A stretch of DNA of 13,743 nucleotides, taken from NCBI GenBank assembly GCA_043813895.1, contig JBDRKQ010000243.1, positions 1 through 13,743 of the forward strand. The letters are read 5' to 3'. The notes under the pieces were generated by a model, which saw nothing but the letters and a program-made list of their open reading frames with translations, was not told where the DNA came from and did no database searches. Positions 7,776-13,743 of the stretch are shown here, piece by piece (the stretch's first letter is position 1; each line of letters starts with the position of its first letter). The position numbers and the translations under genes were made by a program. Source of the DNA: CAZTAR01 sp043813895 (lineage in GTDB: Bacteria; Planctomycetota; Phycisphaerae; UBA1845; UTPLA1).

Positions 7776-10355
7776 CTATGCTTCGCTTGCAGGTACCACG
7801 GGCGTCTCACTTTCGACGCCCATCTCGGGAAACGCCGCTTCTGCTGAGTGCAGGACAAAGCCGGCCTCCGTGCCTGGCACGAGGCGGATGAAAACGTGCA
7901 CCGAACGTATGGCGGCGCCGCTACGCTCGCCGTCGGTTTCAAGAAAGGCGAAGGATTCTCCCGGTATTAGTACGTGCGTGGTCGGCTCGTGTGACGCCGG
8001 TGAATCCGGCGAAAGCCGCCATTCCCACCGCGCGATTCGCCGCCTCTCTTCGTCGCAGCCGTCCACCCACATACCGACGATGTTCTGCGGGTTGATGAAA
8101 CTGGAACTGAACCGCAGGGCGTCGAGACCTGGAACCTCAAACGTGACGCCGCCAAACTGGTGTTGTGACGAATCGGGATCGCCCTCGACTAGACAGCTTA
8201 CGTCGCCGCTTGGCTCGTATTTGATTCCGACGTGTTTGCTAGCGCCGACGCGGTTGCTCAGACGTTCCGTTTCGGGTGCTGCCTGTAAGTCAACCCGTTT
8301 GAAAGTGAACTCTTCGGAATCCGCACCTGCTGCCGTGAACCGAGCGACCTCGGCGCTATGTAGAATGAATCCGGCCCGAGTACCAGGAACGATCCGTATG
8401 AATACGTTGATTTCCTCGATCGAGTTCGGCGGAATCTCGCCGCCGAATCGAAAGTAGCCCGACGGTTCGCCGGTGACGAAGGCCAGTGGGTTGGGCAGGG
8501 CCGCCCTGCGCTGACGCGGCGTCAGGCTCCAATACCATCGCATCGGTTCCCCCTTATCGCGCCCGTACGCATAGACGTACAGGTCTCGCACGTTTTCTGC
8601 GTTCGTTAGACTCAGGTTCAGGCGCAGCGCCTGCATACCTGCCACCTCGAATCTCACGCCGCCATATTGACTATCGCTGCTATCAGGATCGCCGGTCACC
8701 TCACAGCTCAGGCCGTCTTCGACGTGTTCGAGGTCGACGCTTCGGCTGGCTCTTTTCCAGCAACTCTTGAAGAGGGCGGGGGCGCCCGCGAAGGAGATCG
8801 GCTCGAACTCGAACCGGGAAACGTCCGGCGGATCGGCGGGATAGTCCGGTTTGTCGATGATTCGAATGGGCTTCGCCGGTGGTTCGGGCAGTATTTTTAA
8901 CACGCGGGCGTAGTATCTGCCGCCATTGTTCGAGGCGTGGAACACTTCGAGCCAGTGCGGCGCCGGACCGCAATAGGACGCCTCGGGGCGCAAGTGCATG
9001 TAACCCTGTTCCAGGTGGCTGAGCACGACCCAACCGGATTTCGCCTCATAGGCGTCCTCTAGCTTGCCGAATCCGCCCTTGAATCGTTCGAAGCCGCTAA
9101 GGGCTTCGAACGCGCGTTTGGTATAGAAGGGCACGTGCGGATTGACGTCGAAGTAAATCGGCTCGTCGTTGCTGGCGTTGGCGTTCACGTACGCGAAAGC
9201 AAGGCGAATTACTTCGCCGCGAAAACGGCCGTGTTGCTGCCGATCCTTTTGCAGGGCCGTGCAGGTTGCCGTCAGAATCGAGAGACAGGCGACGAGCACC
9301 AAACGCCGACCCCATCGTTCCGGCAGGCGCGACAAGAGCGCGTGGAGACCGGCCACCGTTATTGCGATGAATAATGTTGAAAGCTGGAGCGTGTAACGCT
9401 GCGTCCAGTTCATCCATTTCGTCGCTTCCAGCCAGATGTAAACCTGGGCCACGAGCAGCAGCAGAATCAGCGCGCGTGCGGGCGTGCGCTTGCTCCATAG
9501 TGCCGCGATCGCCAGCAGCGGGAACGCGACTACCGCGTAGCCCAGCACCCACTGTTTGCAGAGGTACTTGTACGCCTGGTCGAAGACCCTCGGGAATGGG
9601 TACGTGGGTGTGCGCGTTCCGTAAATGCTGAACAGCCGGCCCAACGTCAGTTTCCAGTAGGAGAGCGGGTCGGCGTCATGTATCCAGTAGTAGTAGCCGA
9701 CGGCGGCCTGAACGAGCATGAATCCGCTGAAAATGTAGACGATTCGCCAGTCGATGCGGCGCCTGGCCCAGGTCGAATACACGGCCCACAGGCCGAGCGG
9801 CCCGAAACACATCCAGCCGACTTCCTTGACGTACTGCATGTATCCCAGCGCCAACCCCGCTGCCACAGCCCACAACCATCGCCGTCTCTCCGATCGTTCA
9901 GACAACAGCAGAAACAGCAGGAACGTGGCGTACACGGTCGCGAAGATGTTGTCTTGCAGGCATACCGTCGCCGTATAAACATCCGCCGGCAGACAGGCCC
10001 ACATCCAGGCGCCGAGCACGCCAGCCCACGGTCCCGCCAACAGTCGGCACACGCCGGAGATAACGACGATACCTATCAGGCTGAACGTCAGCGGTACGAT
10101 GGCGAGCGACCATTCGTGTACGCCGAACACCAACATAGACAAGCCAATCGGGACGTTTACGCCAAGTCGTCTGACATTGCCACTGCCCTGCAACACGCCC
10201 TGGAAACTGTCCTGCGTCTCGGGATGGACAAGTCGATATGAAGCGTATGTGTGGCTGAGATCATCGCTCGTAATCAGGCCGGTGTAGAAATACAGCCGAA
10301 CTCCCAGGCCGGCGAACAACGCCGCCGCGATCAGTACGATCTCATAGCGCTTCAC
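7776..10355 (-). CDS. GT-C (PMT/ArnT-like) membrane glycosyltransferase with two tandem C-terminal domains
   Basis: From GTG 10355 the product has 859 residues. The first helix is followed by LYFYTGLITSDDLSHTYASYR (through about residue 41), where the Asp pair after helix 1 matches the catalytic acidic motif in the first outer loop of PMT/ArnT-type GT-C enzymes. About ten to twelve helices run to about residue 365. A soluble outer region (about 375-500) is followed by two homologous domains at about 547-673 and 717-842. The family moves a sugar from a polyprenyl-phosphate donor to an acceptor outside the cytoplasmic membrane. The GTG overlaps the upstream TGA as GTGA and has AGGAGA five bases before it. 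An alternative ATG at 10418 gives 21 non-family residues. A polyprenyl-phosphate sugar from the GT2 enzyme of the same operon is a plausible donor. Overall family call is firm, the substrate unknown. Confidence 0.85.
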   Translation of the reverse strand: MKRYEIVLIAAALFAGLGVRLYFYTGLITSDDLSHTYASYRLVHPETQDSFQGVLQGSGNVRRLGVNVPIGLSMLVFGVHEWSLAIVPLTFSLIGIVVISGVCRLLAGPWAGVLGAWMWACLPADVYTATVCLQDNIFATVYATFLLFLLLSERSERRRWLWAVAAGLALGYMQYVKEVGWMCFGPLGLWAVYSTWARRRIDWRIVYIFSGFMLVQAAVGYYYWIHDADPLSYWKLTLGRLFSIYGTRTPTYPFPRVFDQAYKYLCKQWVLGYAVVAFPLLAIAALWSKRTPARALILLLLVAQVYIWLEATKWMNWTQRYTLQLSTLFIAITVAGLHALLSRLPERWGRRLVLVACLSILTATCTALQKDRQQHGRFRGEVIRLAFAYVNANASNDEPIYFDVNPHVPFYTKRAFEALSGFERFKGGFGKLEDAYEAKSGWVVLSHLEQGYMHLRPEASYCGPAPHWLEVFHASNNGGRYYARVLKILPEPPAKPIRIIDKPDYPADPPDVSRFEFEPISFAGAPALFKSCWKRASRSVDLEHVEDGLSCEVTGDPDSSDSQYGGVRFEVAGMQALRLNLSLTNAENVRDLYVYAYGRDKGEPMRWYWSLTPRQRRAALPNPLAFVTGEPSGYFRFGGEIPPNSIEEINVFIRIVPGTRAGFILHSAEVARFTAAGADSEEFTFKRVDLQAAPETERLSNRVGASKHVGIKYEPSGDVSCLVEGDPDSSQHQFGGVTFEVPGLDALRFSSSFINPQNIVGMWVDGCDEERRRIARWEWRLSPDSPASHEPTTHVLIPGESFAFLETDGERSGAAIRSVHVFIRLVPGTEAGFVLHSAEAAFPEMGVESETPVVPASEA
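7830..8207 (-). repeat. C-terminal domain repeat 2 of the GT-C protein
   Basis: This protein-level repeat (about residues 717-842) shares with repeat 1 the blocks GDPDSS, F/Y-GGV-FEV-G, ALR, W-W-L-P, VFIR-VPGT-AGF and LHSAE, in the same order. The alternating hydrophobic pattern suggests a beta-sandwich, possibly a carbohydrate-binding-like fold (inferred). The protein ends about 17 residues after it. Confidence 0.8.
8337..8717 (-). repeat. C-terminal domain repeat 1 of the GT-C protein
   Basis: This is the first copy (about residues 547-673) of the duplicated extracytoplasmic domain. GDPDSS lies 170 residues before its counterpart in repeat 2, and both copies end in LHSAE followed by a short hydrophobic stretch. 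A linker of about 43 residues separates the copies. The DNA has diverged, so this is an old duplication within the gene. Confidence 0.8.
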
Positions 10356-10732
10356 GGATGTCTCCTGGTCAGCGTGTGATTGCGAATCGCTTGCCGCAGG
10401 GCCTTCGACGCGGCACATTGGTCGTCGTCCGCCATCTGCAGGAACAGCGGAAGCACAACGGTCTGCTCGGTGGCCTGCTCGCTCTCTCGCAATCTACGGC
10501 ATCCGCCGAGCGCAAGGCCCGCCATGATCGCATACAGCCAGACGCGGCGTCCGTTGACACCCCGTGCCGATACTTCCGTGAATCCGTGGTCGGCATTGGG
10601 ATAGGCGACATAGTTAGAGAAGTAGGCGTGCGTCGGGTCATCGCTTACGATCAGTCCGGTGAAGAAACATACGGGCGTGCTCAGCCCGACACGTGCGACC
10701 GCCGGAAGGAGCACGCTCTCACGAGTTTTCAT
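10352..10732 (-). pseudogene. Truncated paralogue of the GT-C glycosyltransferase N-terminus
   Basis: This 126-codon open frame starts at ATG 10732, with an AGGGA-like site eight bases upstream. Its first 70 or so residues align without gaps to the start of the downstream GT-C enzyme. Compare VCFFTGLIVSDDPTHAYFSN here with LYFYTGLITSDDLSHTYASY there, including the Asp pair of the active-site loop. The remaining residues (GGCRRLRESEQATEQ, then ADDDQCAASKALRQAIRNH) are polar and lack the ten or so membrane helices required. The simplest reading is a tandem gene copy that lost its middle by an in-frame deletion, keeping its first and last codons. The TGA overlaps the next gene's GTG as GTGA, so translating this relict may still feed ribosomes onto the intact gene. 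A start at ATG 10828 is also open but adds no family-like sequence. A small functional leader protein cannot be excluded. Confidence 0.7.
10361..10366 (-). promoter_or_regulatory. Shine-Dalgarno deciding the GTG start at 10355
   Basis: AGGAGA on the minus strand, five bases before GTG 10355, is the best ribosome site in this part of the operon. Together with the GTGA overlap it fixes the start of the GT-C gene in preference to the ATG at 10418. Confidence 0.7.
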
Positions 10733-10745
10733 CGGGGCTTCCCTG

Positions 10746-10764
10746 CCGTCCGGCCACCGGACGG
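10746..10764 (-). promoter_or_regulatory. Perfect 7-bp hairpin in the operon leader
   Basis: CCGTCCG, a 5-base loop and CGGACGG form a perfect stem between the predicted transcription start and the ATG at 10732, ending about 13 bases before that ATG. It has no following T-run, so it is not a terminator. It could influence translation of the first reading frame. In GC-rich DNA such a stem can arise by chance. Confidence 0.3.
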
Positions 10765-10851
10765 ACTCCCCTGCCGAGCCACCCGCGACAATCACCCGAC
10801 GGCACCCGATACACTCGACCCGCAGCATTGCGGATACGCACCGCGCGGCGG

Positions 10852-10880
10852 AGTATAGCGACGCTGGAAAAAGCGGTCAA
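10852..10880 (-). promoter_or_regulatory. Sigma70-type promoter for the minus-strand operon
   Basis: On the minus strand a -35 box TTGACC (10880-10875) is separated by exactly 17 bases from a -10 box TATACT (10857-10852). Each hexamer differs from consensus by one base. Transcription would start near 10845, about 113 bases before the ATG at 10732. It sits at the right place, just ahead of the first gene of the operon and in the divergent spacer. No operator repeats were recognised around it. Confidence 0.65.
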
Positions 10881-11167
10881 GGCGGGTACCGGGATGCGGT
10901 GTGGCGCGATGGTCAACAAGAGCAGGTCCAGAATGTCGATCGCCACACGCTTCGCTGTCGCGGCAATCGTATTGTGATGGTCAGATCGTCGAAGGCTGGT
11001 TGGCTCAACGAAGACACAGACCGTCCGGGTCACCGCAGCCGTACCACGCCATCCGGAAGTCGTTCCCTGTCAGCCCCGGGATTGGTGCTGCGGGGCAAGG
11101 TGGGCTACACTTGCCTGCCCCTGGACGGGTCGCCGGCAAACGCGACGTCAACTTAGAAGCGGGATTG
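10881..11167. other. Divergent intergenic spacer
   Basis: Between the operon promoter and the plus-strand M23-like gene I see no convincing gene. Open frames exist on both strands but lack family-like sequence or a ribosome site. A weak plus-strand pair, TTGGTG (11082-11087) and TACACT (11106-11111) 18 bases apart, could serve the M23-like gene but matches consensus poorly. Confidence 0.4.
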
Positions 11168-11800
11168 ATGCGCAAAAACTCCCTGATTCTCGCCGCAAGT
11201 TGTGGTCTCACTCTGCTGTTCGCGCGTTGTAACACGGGAGGCCTCAGCAACTTCGCATTCCTGCCATTGGAGTTCCCTTTCAGTAGCGCGGGAGACATCG
11301 TCAGGATCGCGGCCTACGGAATACCGAACTGGAGTGGCAGCGAACCCCACAACGGAATCGATCTTGTGGTTGACGAGCACCTGACGTCCGTGAGAATCAC
11401 CTCGCCCACGGCAGGCAAAGTGACGGCTATCTCCACGCAAGAGAACCCGTACTCGGAACCGTCGGGCCAACTCCTCGTCACCATTGCGATCAGGATCAAC
11501 AATGAGTGGATAGTGTACCTCGTGCTGGAGCCGGGGACTGTTGATCCAACGCTCAAGACCGCGCAATTGGCAGCGATCCTCGTGAGCGAAGGTCAGGACG
11601 TAGAGGTCGGCACTCCCGTGGCAGACCTGATGATCGGCACGCTGGGGTACCCGCACTTGCACTACATGGTGGAACACAACGGGGAGGCTGTTTGCGCCTA
11701 TGCGCATTCCTCCGATGCCGCGAAGGCCACGTTTGTGAGCTTGTCAGACCTCCCGGGCAGCAACCTGCCCGACGGGAATATCTGCTACGGCCAGCCCTGA
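11168..11800 (+). CDS. Exported M23 (LytM-like) metallopeptidase homologue, possibly inactive
   Basis: The product has 210 residues from ATG 11168. A basic start and hydrophobic stretch (about residues 5-19) end at ARCNTGG, which is either a signal peptide or a poor lipobox with Arg at -1 before Cys21. The rest resembles the M23/LytM beta-fold. HNGIDLVV (61-68) gives the HxxxD zinc ligands His61 and Asp65. SPTAGKVTAI (79-88), EGQDVEVGTPVADL (141-154) and PHLHYMV (162-168, with the HxH pair 163/165) follow in family order. The usual YxHL segment with the middle catalytic histidine is replaced by IVYLVLEPG (115-123). The family cuts peptidoglycan cross-bridges; loss of that histidine points to a binding or regulatory role, or altered catalysis. 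An in-frame extension to ATG 10901 is possible but lies before a clear signal sequence, so it is not used. It is transcribed away from the operon. Confidence 0.7.
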   Translation: MRKNSLILAASCGLTLLFARCNTGGLSNFAFLPLEFPFSSAGDIVRIAAYGIPNWSGSEPHNGIDLVVDEHLTSVRITSPTAGKVTAISTQENPYSEPSGQLLVTIAIRINNEWIVYLVLEPGTVDPTLKTAQLAAILVSEGQDVEVGTPVADLMIGTLGYPHLHYMVEHNGEAVCAYAHSSDAAKATFVSLSDLPGSNLPDGNICYGQP

Positions 11801-12080
11801 AACACCTCCAGAACCCAGAGCTCTTACTACCTCGTGGTGAAAATCGCAGCCATGGAACTGGCCGCGATCAAGAGATGGGAAGAAACGGACGATCAATCCT
11901 CGTCCGACATCACGGCTGTGAGGACTGGCTCGGCTTCCTCACCGAGACCACAGATGGCCTTGAGTGGTAACTTCTCAGCCGTGTGCAAAGCCTGAGGCAG
12001 CGGGGTGTTAAGCTGGAAAACCCGCGCGATGGGCTCTGATCTGCGGTTCTCCTCCCAAAAAGTTGCTGCAACAGCGGCCT
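11801..12080. other. Non-coding or decayed stretch
   Basis: About 280 bases follow the M23-like gene without a recognisable gene, RNA or terminator. A minus-strand open frame crosses it and ends at 11893 (tail GEEAEPVLTAVMSDED), but it continues out of frame from the transposase relict and matches nothing I know. It is probably debris flanking that relict. Confidence 0.4.
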
Positions 12081-12404
12081 GGTAGTGCCTGTTTGACCTT
12101 GAGGGCGGAGTATTCGAGGTCGTGGAAGCCGTAGGCGATTCGTTTGATGACCTTGATCTTATTGTTGCCGCCTTCGAGCTCGCTGGTGTCCCTCGACGAA
12201 CTCCAGCTTTTCCACCCGCACCCCGCCGCACGTGACGCACCAGATCTTGCGATGCTCGACCCGCAACAGCATCGAGCAATCCCCAAAGGACAGGTCCCGC
12301 ACGAACTTGCGCGTGTTGGAGTGAACCGTCTGGGCCGGTTGCCCACAGGCATGGCACAACGGTCGATATCGCCGGTCCGGCTCCAGCCGAACCGGTGCCG
12401 ACAA
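12081..12404 (-). pseudogene. ISL3-family transposase relict (zinc ribbon joined to C-terminal end)
   Basis: Two fragments of an ISL3-type transposase abut. From 12404, RYRPLCHACGQPAQTVHS and IWCVTCGGVRVEKLEF form the N-terminal ISL3 zinc ribbon with paired CxxC motifs. This frame then hits TAA near 12156. In another frame, from about 12195 down to 12081, SELEGGNNKIKVIKRIAYGF and LKVKQALP are the conserved C-terminal end of ISL3 transposases. The whole DDE catalytic core (normally about 300 residues) is missing and the frames do not match at the junction near 12190, so the element cannot transpose. The first residues of the transposase are also absent. The relict sits 27 bases beyond the stop of the kinase-TPR gene. 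No terminal inverted repeats could be identified. Confidence 0.8.
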
Positions 12405-12431
12405 TTGACAAACATGTCACAAACAGGCTGG

Positions 12432-13743
12432 CTACATGTTCGCCGGTTGCGTGTCGGACGGCTGTAATGCCGGTGGTTCTGCATACTTGGCCGCTTCCTC
12501 TGGGCGGCCCCAGGCTTCGTACAGCTTGGTCAGTTGTGTCGATATGCCGCTTGTGCGATGGTGGGCGCGGCCCAGCGATTCGTTTAGCTTGGCATGAGCT
12601 TCAAGCAACACCCGCTCGGCGTCATCGAAGCGGTCCATCGCCCGCAGGCAATCGCCATAGGTCCCGCGCACAGTCCACCAAAACCAGTGGCCCGGTGGGG
12701 CGACTCCGTCTGTCACGTCGACGAGACGCTGCAGCACCTTGTCGGCTTCGTCGATTCGTCCGCTTTCCTTCACGACTTCCACATGGTCATAGCGCGCGAC
12801 GAGCGTCTTGCAGTGTGTGTCGCCAAGTGTCCGACGATAGTCGGCGATGAGTGCCGCATACATCTACTCAGCCTCATCGGGCTTCTCGGCGCGGCCCAGC
12901 AGCCAAGCGAGATCACCGACGGCCTCGGCGGTGAGGCGGTCGTCGGGGCTCAACTTGCGGCGGCGAATGTCCACTGCTCGGCGAAGCAACTCCTCAGCTT
13001 CGTCGTATCGGTTGGCGTGACCGAGGAGTTTGCCGAGGCGATTGTAGCTGAGCGCCATGTCGACGTGGTCTTCTCCCAGGCGTTCGGTGCGGATGTCGAG
13101 GGCTCGGCGCAGGAGCGGCTCGGCTACCGCGTAATCCCCCCGACGTGTAAGCATCATGCCGAGGTTGTCCAAGGCCGCGGCGGTCTCCACCGCGTCCTCG
13201 CCGTCGCGCGTCTCGTGGAAGTCCAAGGCCGCTCGGAGATGCGGCTCGGCCTCGTCGAAGAGTCCCAGTCCCGCGTACGTCCGCCCGATCGTCGTGCGCA
13301 CCTCGGCTGCCACGGCAGGCTGATCCGCCAACTCCGTTTCGACTCGCCGCGCCGCGTCAGCCAGGAGGCCCTTCATTAACTCGAGGTCACGCCCCCGAGC
13401 CGTCCCCGGCGCCACCGAGTCAAGGATGTCCTGTAAAAAACATTGGATCCGCCTAGCCTTTCCGGCTTCGGTCTCTGCCGCGGCCCGGGCTGTCGCTTCA
13501 TTCTGCCGGGCGAGTTCTGCGTTATCACGCTCCTGGGCGAAGCGGCCGGCCTGCACCGCAGTGATGACGGCGAAGGTCACAACAGTCAGGGCCAACAAGC
13601 CTAGCAGTGCCGCCGGGATCTTGTGCCGCGCCACCAACCTGCTGATCTGATACGCCGCGCTGGGCGGACGCGCCAGGATCGGCTCGCCCATCACTTGCCG
13701 GCGAATGTCCTCGGCGAGCGCGGCCGCGCTGGCGTACCGACGA
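12432..13743 (-). pseudogene. Partial serine/threonine kinase-TPR protein interrupted by an in-frame TAG
   Basis: The gene enters from the right edge on the minus strand. The first residues seen, RYASAAALAEDIRRQVMGEP followed by ILARPPS, are the end of a Hanks-type kinase domain and its linker. One membrane helix follows (about 13620-13555), then an Ala/Glu-rich coiled segment and a run of roughly 42-residue tetratricopeptide repeats (YAGLGLFDEAEPHLRAAL, RRGDYAVAEPLLRRALDI, RYDEAEELLRRAVDI). An in-frame TAG at 12864-12866 falls inside a repeat helix (KPDEAE, stop, MYAALIADYRRTLG). The same frame then continues with two or more good TPRs to a TAG at 12432. An ATG directly after the internal stop could restart translation, but the fragment would begin mid-repeat. 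This indicates a nonsense mutation, a sequencing error or readthrough. In Planctomycetota such proteins are membrane signalling kinases; the partner is unknown. Confidence 0.82.

Noticed and set aside
10719..11033. A minus-strand open frame of 104 codons spanning the operon promoter
   Set aside because: It covers the -35/-10 elements, has no ribosome site and no recognisable sequence, and overlaps the start of the GT-C relict.
11100..11117. A possible sigma54 promoter (GTGGGCTACACTTGCCTG) before the M23-like gene
   Set aside because: The distance between the GG and GC pairs does not fit the required spacing.
10901..11167. An N-terminal extension of the M23-like gene to an upstream ATG
   Set aside because: The extension is Arg/Pro/Gly-rich without domain character and would bury the signal sequence that starts at 11168.
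11755..11770. Hairpin GGGCAG-CAAC-CTGCCC near the end of the M23-like gene, considered as a terminator
   Set aside because: It is inside the coding region and is not followed by a T-run.
12406..12419. Short inverted repeat TGACA-AACA-TGTCA next to the transposase relict, considered as an element end
   Set aside because: A 5-bp stem is too short to call, and no matching copy was seen on the other side of the relict.
11893..12420. A minus-strand open frame of 175 codons across the transposase relict
   Set aside because: It reads the zinc-ribbon and C-terminal segments in the wrong frames, and its own sequence matches no family.
1..13743. tRNA, rRNA, CRISPR arrays, riboswitches, rho-independent terminators
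   Set aside because: Reading both strands showed no repeat-spacer pattern, no cloverleaf with conserved TΨC-like GGTTCRA context, and no GC stem followed by a T-run that I could support.

Overview
The window is GC-rich and almost entirely protein-coding. It looks like a chromosomal segment of a Planctomycetota bacterium, or a relative with a similar gene repertoire. The main clue is at the right edge: the C-terminal part of a serine/threonine kinase-TPR protein (kinase tail, one membrane helix, then tetratricopeptide repeats), an architecture typical of that phylum. This assignment is an inference from gene content; no rRNA or other marker is present.

Positions 1-10880 hold one long minus-strand operon, read from right to left. 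A good sigma70-type promoter (TTGACC, 17 bp, TATACT; 10852-10880) precedes these genes in transcription order: a short relict of a GT-C glycosyltransferase (10732-10352); a full GT-C glycosyltransferase with two tandem C-terminal domains (10355-7776); an unassigned polytopic membrane protein (7733-6021); two paralogous B12-binding radical SAM enzymes (6046-4574 and 4577-3129); a fusion of a flippase-like LPG_synthase_TM membrane domain with a SAM methyltransferase (3132-1393); a DPM1-like polyprenyl-phosphate glycosyltransferase with two membrane helices (1535-477); and the N-terminus of a membrane-anchored SGNH/GDSL-like protein (347 to beyond the left edge). Three junctions are 4-base ATGA/GTGA overlaps, so translation is probably coupled.

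Read together, the operon probably builds or decorates a polyprenol-linked or membrane-lipid-linked glycan. The GT2 enzyme would load a sugar on the lipid carrier, and the multi-membrane proteins would flip or transfer it on the outer face. The radical SAM enzymes and the SAM methyltransferase would modify the lipid or sugar, and the SGNH protein might acylate or deacylate it. The chemistry of the final product cannot be read from the sequence.

Positions 10881-11167 form a short divergent spacer. It is followed by a plus-strand gene for an exported M23 (LytM-like) metallopeptidase homologue that keeps the zinc ligands but seems to lack the middle histidine (11168-11800). About 280 bases without a recognisable gene follow. 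Then comes a tiny ISL3-family transposase relict in which the N-terminal zinc ribbon is joined out of frame to the C-terminal end (12404-12081), and then the kinase-TPR gene (12432 to beyond the right edge), interrupted by an in-frame TAG at 12864-12866. The right third therefore shows gene decay and old transposition, while most of the left operon looks intact.
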